From Botryotinia globosa (lineage: Eukaryota > Ascomycota > Leotiomycetes > Helotiales > Sclerotiniaceae), in contig RCSZ01000003.1 in the NCBI GenBank assembly GCA_014898425.1, positions 1,116,001-1,180,000 on the forward strand: a stretch of DNA of 64,000 nt, in the 5' to 3' direction. Shown one piece after another: positions 33,864-44,307 of this stretch. The number at the start of each line of letters is the position of its first letter. The first letter of the stretch is position 1. Position numbers and translations under genes: made by a program. A model generated the notes under the pieces. It worked only from the letters and a program-made list of their open reading frames with translations, was not told where the DNA came from and made no database searches.

Positions 33864-35063
33864 TTACATTTCTCCGCATAGAGAAATGACGACAGGTAAT
33901 TGCGGAGCATCTTTTGGATTCGTGCGAGTATTTTCCATTTTACGGACGACGTCCATTCCGTCGACGACTTTGCCAAAGACGACATGTTTATTATCGAGAA
34001 AGGGGGTTGGGACTGTGGTTATGAAGACTAGAGAGATATTAGTGGTGTGATTTGGGTGGTGATAAAGTGAAGGGGAGGAATAGGATGTAAAAAGATGAGA
34101 TGACTTACATTGAGAACCATTGGTATTTGGACCAGCATTCTAAATCCATATTAGTTTGATATCCAACTTCAAGACTACCAGGAGAATTGTATAAAAACAT
34201 ACCGCCATCGACAAAAGTCCCGGTTCAGTATGCTTATGAGTAAAATTCTCATCATCGAATTTACTCAATCCATAGATACAAGTAGAACCCGTACCATCTC
34301 CATTCAAGAAATCACCACCCTGACACATGAAATCCTTGATCTATACAAACATGTTAGAAGTGACTCGGCGAAAGAAGGAAGGGGTCATACGATTCGATGA
34401 AATTTACTGCCTTTGTATCCTTGCGGTCTACCAAGATGATTTTTGGTTTCCCCGGTACAGAATTGACGGAAATTTTCGGCCGTCTTGGGAACTACATCGG
34501 CGAAGAGCTCAAATTGGATACGACCGAGTGGCTCACCTGGTTGATGTTAGAGATTCATGTACGATCTTCCGAATTGGAGATGTTCGAAGATGGCACGTGA
34601 TGAACTTTGATAAACAAGAAAAAAAGACCGGTTCCTCGAGCTGCTAGCTGGAAGTACCGGAACACTCCTTACAAAAATTAAGGGGAGCGAAGCACGTGGA
34701 CAAAATAAGCAAAAGACAAAGAGATCAGTGATCACATGAGTTGATGTGGAACGATCCGGTACTTTGGAATGCTAACATTTAGACTCTGCCGGTTCCGTCT
34801 TTAAAGATATGCATGAAAAATCGGATAGTTTCTGGATGGATTGGATGGATGGATGGATGGATGGATGGATGGATGGATGGATGGATGGATGGATGGATGG
34901 ATGGATCATGCCGTGAAAATGACTAACCTCCAATTGTGATATCAAAGAAGACTCTATTCACATATTTGTCAGTACGTGGTGATCTTCTCCCGACGTTAAA
35001 GGTTGCATCAGCTAGGTATACGAACAGAGGGTTCCCCGACGCGGGTAACTGAGTTGGTGGCAT
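33864..35063 (-). CDS. Cyclophilin H-type peptidyl-prolyl isomerase
   Basis: Five exons (35063-34928, 34536-34391, 34340-34203, 34139-34109, 34027-33864) encode 204 residues. The enzyme catalyses proline cis-trans isomerisation. The sequence tracks human PPIH, the cyclophilin of the U4/U6.U5 sn[74 protein letters not shown], and a [13 protein letters not shown] end. The catalytic Arg of FHR and the Gln of CQGGDF are kept. The Trp that contacts cyclosporin in many cyclophilins is Phe here ([10 protein letters not shown]). The N-terminus (about 25 residues, [14 protein letters not shown]) is longer than in humans. Intron 1 is 391 nt and contains a (GGAT)16 array; exon 4 is only 31 nt. The frame stays open across all joins. 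A spliceosomal role is inferred from similarity. Confidence 0.93.
34843..34906. repeat. (GGAT)16 microsatellite in cyclophilin intron 1
   Basis: Perfect tetranucleotide array of about 16 units. It lies inside the 391-nt first intron of the cyclophilin gene, close to its 5' splice site on the minus strand (donor at 34927). Confidence 0.93.
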
Positions 35064-35556
35064 ATTTTAAAGGTGTGGGTGTGGGTGTGGGTGTTGAGGT
35101 TGTGGTGTTTGGACTCTGGAGTAGGTCCTAGGTAGGTATTGAGATATGTCCGAAAGAGGAAATCTTTTTGATCAACTCCGAATGTCCTAATACTGCAAGC
35201 GTACCTATAGAAGCCCACCGGCCGTATGAATCGGATTAATGAGGAGATAAAGAATTTCCTTATCGAATCAAAAATGTCGAGAATGATTTGGATGATGTAA
35301 GGTCGATTAGATAGTGGATGGTCACCCCAAGTGTTAGATCTTTTCGTTGTCAGGTCATTCCTTAGAAAAAAAGTCTCTCGGCAGACAAGATTGATCTGAT
35401 CGTCGCTTTGTAAAGTAGTTTAGTGTCCCGAGGTCATATATGTGCAGAACTAATTGGAAATGTTACCAGGGGTTTGCGAGGGGAAAATCAGAAAAGCTTG
35501 ATTTTTCATCATAGATCCATCGCTGGAAGATGCGGCACGGATTTGAATCTTTTGAC

Positions 35557-35558
<2 letters not shown>

Positions 35559-35595
<37 letters not shown>
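35559..35595. repeat. (GA)18 dinucleotide microsatellite
   Basis: Perfect GA run followed by a degenerate GGGAAGAGAGG purine tract to about 35635. Confidence 0.9.
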
Positions 35596-35598
<3 letters not shown>

Positions 35599-36806
35599 AG
35601 AGAGGGAAGAGAGGAGAGGAGAGGAGAGAGGAGAGCTGTCACGAATCATCAAGAATCATTACATACCTACCTACCCATGATCTGATACTCAAGAGTCAAG
35701 ACTGGTGGACTCTCGGCCAAAGATTTATTGTTCCTATCTCCATGTGACATTGCTTGGCCGCTAAACTTTCATGAGGTAGAATTTCTGACATGTACATATG
35801 CCAATCGACCATGATCAATCGTTGGCTGCATGTATGAAAGTGGCCATACGATACACCAGCCAGATAGATAGATACATACATACATGAAAACAAGACGAGA
35901 ACCACCTTCACTCTCTATCTCTTGGAGCCTGGGAAGGGGAAGAGATTCAATGATAATCACGAAAACAGTCCAGTTCATAATGAAAGAGATTTGGAATCGG
36001 AAAGATCAATACGAGTGAGTGCATGCATATCTTCAAACTGGTCATGTCCTGAAGGCTGAAAGGTATCATGGGATGTCACCTCACTCTGCGATCTTCCAGG
36101 TTTCTCTATTCTTGCATAACGAATCAAGGAGGGATGGTTTAGTATCAAACTCAACGCGCCCCGAAATCCCCGGGTGGATATCATCCAATGATACTGGTTC
36201 AGATTGTAATGAGACAGATGTTTGTATGCATATACAGACTGAAATTCTGAATGTAATTCTGAATGTACTTATTATTACTGTAATCCCATCTCTTAGCATT
36301 TTTTGCGTCTAAAAGGAGGCCCAATTGTCTCGGATTTAAACGTTTTTGGAAAATCCATCATCGCTTCCGGTCTATCCATACCTTCCTTACCTCCCTCATA
36401 CTTTATCATAAAGAAAATCCTTTGGAAAATTGGAAGTGAGAAGATAGCTCGATATGAAGTGAGAAGATAGCTCGATATCCACGGTGTACGATGTGGTAGG
36501 CAGTAATTCTACATGCACACACCAGAATCGCCATTCCCAAACCCATTCATTCATGTGGATGGATGGATGCATCTAGAGTAACCTGGGATAACGAGGAGAA
36601 TTCCGGATTGTGTATCCGATCCATCTCTAGATTTCATGTGGCTTACCATTCGGGATTTGTCTTGCCCATTGCAAGTTGCAACACCGTCGATGCTTTTCCT
36701 GAAGTCCAATCACTTCTCACGGATGGGCGTTGGCCGCAAACCGTTACCACACTTGTAAGGTATATAGGTAGGAGGTAGGACCCGACTGATGTTTTGATTT
36801 GTGTAT

Positions 36807-36928
36807 GGAAGGGAGAGAATGAAAGGGATTTCAAATACTTGGTGCGTGGAAGGGAGAGAATGAAAGGTATTTCAAATACTTGGTGCGTGCAAGTGAGAGA
36901 ATGAAAGGTATTTCAAATACTTGGTGGG
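36807..36928. repeat. 41-bp tandem repeat, 3 copies
   Basis: Three head-to-tail copies begin at 36807, 36848 and 36889. Each has AGAGAATGAAAGG followed by ATTTCAAATACTTGGTG. Copies differ by a few substitutions, for example AGGGATTT versus AGGTATTT, and GGAAGGG versus GCAAGTG. Confidence 0.9.
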
Positions 36929-37203
36929 ATGAGAGAGGCGAAGAGGGAGGTGTAGAATGGAAGGAAAGTTGAGTATAGATTTATATTCCATATACCATAT
37001 TCCATATTATCGCCATTATAATAATCATACCCATTACAATAATCATACCCATTACCGTATTAAGCTGTGTAGATATTATAATAACATTCTTCACACTTCA
37101 CTTCTATGAGATCTCTTCATTATCAATCATCACATACTAGGTCGGTATAGGTAGGTACTTCTTACTAATAACGGTCTTTACGATATACGAAACGATATAT
37201 CTA

Positions 37204-37205
<2 letters not shown>

Positions 37206-37237
<32 letters not shown>
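37206..37237. repeat. (TA)n microsatellite
   Basis: About 15 perfect TA units in an AT-rich stretch. Confidence 0.85.
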
Positions 37238-37238
<1 letters not shown>

Positions 37239-37935
37239 TATATACCTAGTCATTCTTTAGATCCACTACTTTCTTACCCAAGTATACTCCGTATACTCCG
37301 CCAAAAGGAATTCAAAAACCTGTCTGGAATCTGGATGCATTCGGGAAGTACCTTGACTAGATATTGGTAACGACAACATTATTAAACTCTTAAACTTCCT
37401 GACCCCATCTTTTTCTCCAGCCTTCTCCAGCCTTCGCCCGCTACTCTACACCCAGTCACCCAGTTTTTGGTTACTTTATCACTTTATCACTTTATCCACA
37501 AAGAACAGCCTCTTCTTTTCATCCATCCATCCATACATTCCATCTATTCATTCTATCTCTTCATGCACATTACATTGTCGCACCAAGGAAAGGACTCGTG
37601 TGAATCGCTTCATTTTACTCTACTTGACTTTACCTTCTTTCCCCTCTCACTTCAACCTTGAATACTTGCCTCTTTCCAATATCACTGATCGTTGGGAACG
37701 GCATCGGAAATCGGAAATCGGAAAAGCTTGCTTCACATGAATTGATCATTAATCAATACTGTAGTTTCAAATGATCTCGGTAAAAGCTTTTCTTTGATTC
37801 ATTCCTTCACGACCACTGTGGCAATCAATAATCTCATCCTGTATTGTATTGACCCACCCACACGACCTAACTCTGGGAACGTTAGAGGCTTGAACGGCGC
37901 TGCACAATTACAACAACACATCGCTCAACTAAAAG

Positions 37936-39381
37936 ATGGCGCTAGTTGATGGAATCGTAGAGGTCGTCAAGATCGTCGCGAGGCAGACTACAATCGCACC
38001 TTCGTCAACAGTAGCACCTTCGTCCCCGATCTCATCCACCTCAGCATCTGCTACTCCATCTGCACCAACATCCAATAACAACAGTAGCCCAACTAGTTCG
38101 CCACTGTTGTTCTTCGTTGCGCTGGGTTTTGGTGTCGTATTTACAAATTTGTGGTAAGTATCCGAAGGGGTTCAAATGACTGCTTATCACTAACCTCCCC
38201 GAAGGATTATTGTTGGTGTCAAATACTGTTTTCGATACAATGCTAGGAACCGGGCTGCGCGAGAAATGGGTGAGAACCCGATCAATCTCGATAATATGCC
38301 ACCCCGACCACACCGAAGGCGCCGGGAAAAGAGGCTCATGACCATGGACGAAGTGAACGAACGATTTCCTCTGACGAAATACAAAACCTGGGTAGCTAAT
38401 CGAGCTAGCGAAGGGCTACCAACTAGTGGGGGTGTTACAGCGCCGCCAAGCCGAGCTGCAAGCGTGGCAGAAGTGGAGGGCGTAGAGCCATCTTCGCCTG
38501 TTGGAACAAAGCATTCTATCAACACGAGGCCAGCCACAGCCGCTTCGAACAGAGATGAAGCAGCACCATCATCGCCAGCACATCCTATCAGAGGTGGATA
38601 TGGCGACAGAAAGAGTATGGATGCGGTAATTGCGGAGAAGACACCTGTAACGACCGAGGAGCGTGAGGAAGAACTACATCATTTGGAAGAAGTTCCAACG
38701 AGAGCCAGCACAATCTATAATAAGAATATTGCAACAGTCGAAGACGTTGAGGATGATGACGAGGATGATCATATTCATACCGCCGTACCTCCGGAGCTCC
38801 TCAACAACCCAGGAGATTCGTGTGCTATCTGCATTGATTCTCTGGAAGAGGATGATGACGTTCGTGGTCTGACTTGTGGTCATGCTTTCCATGCCTCATG
38901 CTTGGATCCATGGTTGACTAGTCGTCGTGCTTGCTGCCCACTTTGTAAGGCGGACTATTTTACTCCAAAGCCCCGGCCTGAAGGTGAGCCTGAGCCTGAG
39001 CGACATTCACGTAGAGCGCACGCCTCGAGAGCAAACATGCCCCAACAGCCACAATCAGCTTGGACTGGAATTCGAGGTATGTCGGGAATTTTCGGAGCAT
39101 CTGCTAGATCAAATGTGGATACCCGAAATCGCGATGAACGACAAACTAGGCGAGCACGACAAGCTCAAGCTCAAGCTGGACCGACGAGTGTAGCAGTCGA
39201 TGGAGGAGCACCCGAGGCCACCACTGCTCCAGCAGCGAGCAGATGGAGGCCAAGAATACCGGCGGCTTTCACCGGGATTCGCATGCCTGGTAGTAACAGA
39301 GCCACAGTAAATGCTTCGACACAATCAGCCAGTGCCGAGCCAACACCTTCTCAGCTAGAAGCAGGTCATCGTCTTGCTTGA
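37936..39381 (+). CDS. Membrane-anchored RING-H2 ubiquitin ligase candidate
   Basis: Two exons, 37936-38153 and 38205-39381 (51-nt intron, GTAAGT donor, ACTAACC branch site), give 464 residues. The Ser/Thr/Pro-rich N-terminus is followed by one membrane helix (about residues 56-83) that spans the splice site: LLFFVALGFGVVFTNLW then IIVGVKYCF. The cytosolic part has a basic segment (PPRPHRRRREKRL), an acidic low-complexity linker (VEDVEDDDEDDH), and a complete RING-H2 domain near residues 278-325. Its zinc ligands are CAIC, then CGHAFHASC, then CPLC, with the DPWL helix between. Such proteins transfer ubiquitin from an E2 enzyme to membrane or nearby targets (PA-TM/ATL-like RING proteins). The tail is disordered, Arg/Ala/Gln-rich. 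The substrate is unknown. It converges with STI1. Confidence 0.9.
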
Positions 39382-40722
39382 GGATAATTGAGCTTTAACT
39401 GGACAAGTTGAGTCGTCTATTAAGTGCTTGGGGAATTGTTGAGAATAATGCAGTGATATTATTGGCATCATCACAGTGAGAACTACCTGTGACCTTTCAA
39501 TCACGAGTACATACCCACCAAGCTGTACCTAATCCTTTGCAACCATGTCTCAACAAACATTTCCAAGTCGCCTCCAATTTACTGACCTTTCCCATCAATC
39601 AACCAATCCGAAATACCCATGCCCCAGTCCAGCAGACGGTCTCAACCCACCCCATTTTCAGTCGTCTCAATACCTAATTTCGATCCGTCATATCCCAGGC
39701 ATTGTACATGCACCCAGATACCAAGACACTCGATACATCTCAGTATTTGAGCTTGTCTTCAGAATTTTCTAGTCCGCCACAAATCTCTTATGATATTGTG
39801 CTCCTTTAGCGAATGTTTATCTTATCTTTTTCTACTTTTTATTTTTCTTTATCGAGATGTTTTTGATTGGCCTCGGCTTCTGATTCCGGCTTCTGGCTGG
39901 TATACATGGTTCGGGGCCATACGAACGGGATGGTGGGATGGATGGGAAGGACAGGATGGGCGGGAAAGGTTTTCAAAGGAAATTTGAAGAGGTCGATTCC
40001 AGGGTGTTCAGGGAGGTGACTGACGAATAAACGAATGAATGAGGGGGGCAGGCGGGATACATAGACCGATATCATCTCACTTTTATCTGATCGCATGGGA
40101 TGTATATGGATGCATGCGTGGGTGGGAGGCGGGACTTGAGGGCATGTTGGGATCGGAGTCGACGGTTGCAAATACAGGGCTGGCGGACATAGTAGCGTGC
40201 GGGTGATTCATTACATACAATAGCTGATACCAAAGAGAGAAATATTCACACTTGTACATCGTTGTTCTTGAACATATCTACGACGAATGCTGCTTTGAGT
40301 TGCAGGAAACGAAGCGTGGTTCAGGTTAGAATTTAACCGAAAAAGTCAATCAAGTACCTCTCGGTCTAGGTAGACCGAGATGCTCTCAAATACACAGGAG
40401 ACATCCAAATTGAGTAAATGGTGAATATTAAGTAAAGTGCTTGACTACCCAAGTACCCTGCTATGCATTCCATAAAAATGAAACTGACAAGCGCGCCCGA
40501 TATCTTTTAACATACATCCCCCTTTGCATGCATTCTCATGGTATTTTCCTCCTCCCGCGTACTTCATTTTCATCTCATGGATCGTGTTATATCATATCAT
40601 ATCATATCATATCAAATCATCATTTCCAGAGACGAGCCTCGGGAACGATTAATTATTAGACCTATAACTCATCTTCTTCAAGTTACCTTACATTCCATCA
40701 AATCAGCAGATCTTCAATTCAA
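39382..40722. other. Convergent intergenic region
   Basis: 1.34 kb between the stops of the RING gene (+) and STI1 (-). It contains a short (ATATC)n run near 40587-40610 (ATCATATCATATC). Frames up to about 110 codons occur without recognisable features. Both 3' untranslated regions should lie here. Confidence 0.4.
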
Positions 40723-42722
40723 TCATCTTCCTACACGAATGACACCGGCAGCGATGAGTTGTTGGATCTTAGATCTGATTTGTGGGTTCTTCATGTGTTC
40801 TTGAAGAGCGGCGGGGTCATTTTGAGCCTGTTGGAGAATGCTTTGCATGACTGGATCACCCATAATTCTTTGAATCTGTAATGGTTGTTAGTATCACAAT
40901 CTCGAAAGAAACTACTGTTTAACCTACCTCAGGGTCTCTTGAAAGTCTCTCCTTAGTCTGTTCCTCAGTCTCATTCTCTCTGGCACTGTACATGGCATTG
41001 ACAGCCTTCTGCTGTTGCTGCTCAATTTCTCTAGCATTTGCCTTTGTGACATCTGCCTCGCTAGCTTCGTTACAAGCATCAAGAGATTTGGAGTAATCTC
41101 TCATGCCAAAGTATGCTTGTGCTTTTCGGATGTATGCTCTGACAAACTTAGAATCCTTGGAGATTGCCTTGTCGCAATCTTCCAAAGCAGAAGGGAATTC
41201 AAGAAGCTTGATGAAAGAAGCTGCACGGTTACTGTAACCTCTTGGATCCTCTGGAGCACGCTTAATCATCTCACTGTAGGCCTCGACTGCTCCAGGCCAA
41301 TCTGACTCCTTGAACTTTTGGTTTCCGAGTTCACGAGCCTCTTCAGCCTTTGCTGGGTCGATGTAAGCCTTTCTGGCACTATCAATCTTGTTCTTCTCTG
41401 CGGCACGGAGCTTGTTGACGACGTCAGGGGTACGGTGTTCGGTGAGCGACTTGTTGTAGTTCTCAATGGCCTTTGGCAAATCTCCCATCTTCTCATAGGA
41501 GGTTCCGATACGGGCGTATGACTTAGCGATCATCTTGAAATCGGCGTAGATTTCTCGTCCCTCTTCAACAGCCTTCTCACATGCCTTAATGGCCTCTTCA
41601 TACTCTCCCTTCTCGAAATATGCAGCACCAAGGTTATTAAGATACGTGATATCCTTGTAGATTTCCCAAGCTTTGCTGTAATGTGCAATCGCCTCATCAA
41701 AGTTCTTCTTCTTGTACTGTTCAGTACCAAGTCTCTTTTCCTCGTCGGCTTCGGCCTTTGCCTTCTTCTTTTCGGCAGCCTCCTCATCCTCTGGCTCCGG
41801 TTCTGGCTCGGTCTTGGCCTTCTTGGCTTGTGGTTCTTGCGAGCTTGGGCGTACATCTGGCATTGCGACATCCTCCTCGGCCTCCTTGGGCGCAGAAGCA
41901 CCCTCAGCACCTGGAGCGCCACCGAAAGCACCCGAATCGGCAAAAGACATGTCGACGCCCATCAGGACACCCAAGACTTGAATCATACGTGGATCTGAGA
42001 AGAGTTCTTGAGTATTGCCTGGGTTGGACTTGATTTGTTGAAGTTTTGACATGAAGGTTGGGTCTGAAAGGAATTTGGCGGTCTTGGGATTTGCTGCTAA
42101 TTTAGTGATGAGTTGAGGATCACTGAACATATTTCCGAGTCCTTCTGTTGGATCACCCTTTACACCATCTATGAATGCTTTGTTAGCCAACCGTTTATGC
42201 AGCTCTAGGCTTTCCAAAACTCACCTGCTTTAGCCTCTGCATCGATAGATTTCTTGACTTGTGCCAAACCTTTGGTAGCAACCGCATAATTTGCATCAAG
42301 CTTCAAAGCTTCCTCGTAAGCATCATGCGCTCCCAAAAGATCTCCCAAGCTTTGCTTAGCAGTACCAACTCTGCCCCAGCCCTTGGCCCAGTCAGGCTTA
42401 ATACTCGTACACTTTTCAGCATCCTTTAAGGAGTTTTCAAAGTCTCGTTTGGAAGCATATGCAGCCGATCTATTAGAGTATAGGATGTGGTTTTCTGGTT
42501 CGATAGCAATAGCCTCGGTGAATTTTTCGCTGGCAACTCATTAGTATTGTCTCTTCACGTATATTACTCCATAACAAAACCCCAGTGCAACGACACTAGA
42601 GATAATAGCTCTTTGGAATTATACAGCCTTAGAGGGACAAACGAAAGGAAAACTTACACAGCCTCGTCGAAATTCTTCTCTGCAATGGCTTTATTGCCAG
42701 CAGCTTTTAATGCGTCCGCCAT
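40723..42722 (-). CDS. STI1: Sti1/Hop Hsp90-Hsp70 co-chaperone
   Basis: Four exons, 42722-42658, 42529-42225, 42168-40928 and 40875-40723, give 587 residues, almost the length of yeast Sti1 (589). The cytosolic adaptor joins Hsp70 to Hsp90 and passes clients between them. Three TPR blocks are visible: residues about 1-115 (TPR1, MADALKAAGNKAIAEKNF), TPR2A (GTEQYKKKNFDEAIAHYSKA) and TPR2B (ARELGNQKFKESDWPGAVEA). The two DP domains have the repeated Asp-Pro motifs: MFSDPQLITKL after TPR1, and DPEIQRIMGDPVMQSIL at the end. A Lys/Glu-rich linker (about 225-260) precedes TPR2A. An apparent upstream start at 42217 is read-through of intron 2. A likely heat-shock element lies about 140 bases upstream of the ATG. 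Confidence 0.96.
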
Positions 42723-42862
42723 GATGTGTGAGAGAGTTATGAAAGGAGAAAATCAGAAAAGGTGATAATTAAAGGTCGAAAGTAATACTGAAACTCGAAT
42801 GCTCAAATTACAAAGTTGGGTTGGAGGTTGGACAAGCATCTCTTTATTTTCCCTCCACTTGT

Positions 42863-42875
42863 TTCCAGAGCTTTC
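42863..42875 (-). promoter_or_regulatory. Candidate heat-shock element upstream of STI1
   Basis: TTCCAGAGCTTTC reads as TTC-nn-GAG-nn-TTC, three alternating heat-shock-factor pentamers with one mismatch (GAG for GAA). It lies about 141 bases 5' of the STI1 start codon, a normal distance. Yeast and other STI1 genes are controlled by heat-shock factor. A further half-site (TTCTTGTTC) is at 42901-42909. Confidence 0.45.
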
Positions 42876-42961
42876 GATGTCTGCCTCGAATGGTCCGAGC
42901 TTCTTGTTCAAATCACATGAGTAATTATTTTGGGATGGTGGGGGAAACAAGGCTCGAGCAA

Positions 42962-43079
42962 GGCTATCTATTCAACAGACTGCAAGACTATCTATTCAAC
43001 AGACTGCGAGGCTATCTATTCAACAGACTGCGAGGCTATCTATTCAACAGACTGCGAGGCTATCTATTCAACAGACTAC
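42962..43079. repeat. 24-bp tandem repeat, about 5 copies
   Basis: Five copies of a unit with core CTATCTATTCAACAGACTGC, starting at 42962, 42986, 43010, 43034 and 43058. They lie 240-360 bases upstream of the STI1 start. The unit length is a multiple of three, so a plus-strand frame reads it as a peptide repeat, but that frame has no other gene-like feature. Confidence 0.93.
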
Positions 43080-44307
43080 AACAGAGTAGACGGTTGACTA
43101 CTTCTAGGGGTCTAGATGTCTAATGTCTAAATGATCTGTCTAAAGAGTCTCTTTTGTTACTATTTCTATAAACTATACAAAGTTGACTTTTCACTTCAAA
43201 GTCTACTTTACTCTTTTACTCTTTTACTCCTTCACCCTTTTATACTTTTACATTTTACATCTCTAAAACAGGGACTATTGCAATCTCCAGACCCCTAGCC
43301 TAACTTAGAATTCAAGCGTGGTATTTGATGCAAGGTTAAATTAGATGGATGCAAATCAATCATACCTACATAGACTTCTGTCTGTCTTTCTTGACCGAAG
43401 TTTAGAACTTTAACTTATTAGAGTCCTCAAATGTTTGACACCCAGAATTCAGTTCTTTTGTAGTATTAATATACTTTTACCACTGTTCCTCCAGAAACAA
43501 TAAATACACAATTAACGCTTCACGAACATGCAGGTAGCAACATTCATATTTAATCTTATTATCATTGCCGCCTCCTTTCCTTTATCACCACCCTAATCTC
43601 ATGCCTTCCGAATGTTCCATTCCATTTTGCCAACTGGCACTTCTCAAAAATGAGCAAGTACCTGGTTTATGAGAACTTTATATCTCCCATCCCATCTCCC
43701 CATTTCATATCCCACAAATATATACACAAGTATGAATGGTCTCCTCTCCTTGATCCAGTGAGCCCTAAGACTGAACTGATCAATGTCCATCCTGACTCAT
43801 TCTCATTCCATCCCCAAAATAAAACTAGCAATTATCTTCTCATTAATGATTCGGTAGATACGTATTATGCTGTATGCGATTCAAACCCTGAGTCAAAAGC
43901 AGAAATGCCAGCTAGCATTTAGGCAGGCAAAAATAAAGAAACCCCTCCCCAAAAATAACATAAAAAGGTATCCATCAATAATGCATGCGTGTGTGAGAGG
44001 TGCGCCACCACCTCCAGAAATATGTGCCCATTCAATCAATTCAAATCGTCAACTGGTGCGCTCGTCTGATGGTGCTTTGTCGTACGTATAACAAGAAAAA
44101 AGTAGAAAAACACAAAAATATTGAATGCAAAAGGGGCAAAATTCCAATGCAAAACAACAGAGATTGGGAATAGAGCGTCAAACGAAATGAACCATCCATA
44201 GCTATGCAAAAATGAAGCAAACAGCAAAACCCCCAAATAAACCACGATATGTGGATGGTCCTTGAATGAAATAGTGACCGGGAACCCATTAATCATTCGA
44301 CGAATTA
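43080..44307. other. Intergenic, no gene seen
   Basis: 1.2 kb between the STI1 upstream repeats and the Spa2 stop. (TTTTACTC)-type short repeats appear near 43210-43245. Frames up to about 90 codons occur with no support. The right part is likely the Spa2 3' untranslated region. Confidence 0.4.

Larger units (their letters stand above)
35064..37935. other. 2.9-kb repeat-rich intergenic region
   Basis: Separates the cyclophilin start (-) from the RING-H2 start (+). It holds the (GA)n, 41-bp and (TA)n repeats listed separately. A (GTGTGG)-type run lies near 35070-35090, and the duplicate GTGAGAAGATAGCTCGATA near 36440-36478. No coding frame above about 100 codons has any family resemblance. 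The final part, pyrimidine-rich from about 37440, looks like the RING gene leader. Confidence 0.4.

Noticed and set aside
27482..38000. Transposon remnants in the gene-poor region
   Set aside because: I found no terminal repeats, reverse transcriptase or transposase fragments; the region is simple repeats and AT-rich spacer. A search against a fungal repeat library would be decisive.
42170..42217. Apparent STI1 start in the long exon (MESLELHKRL...)
   Set aside because: It reads through intron 2. Proper splicing joins AKA to DGVKGDP, which matches Sti1 proteins.
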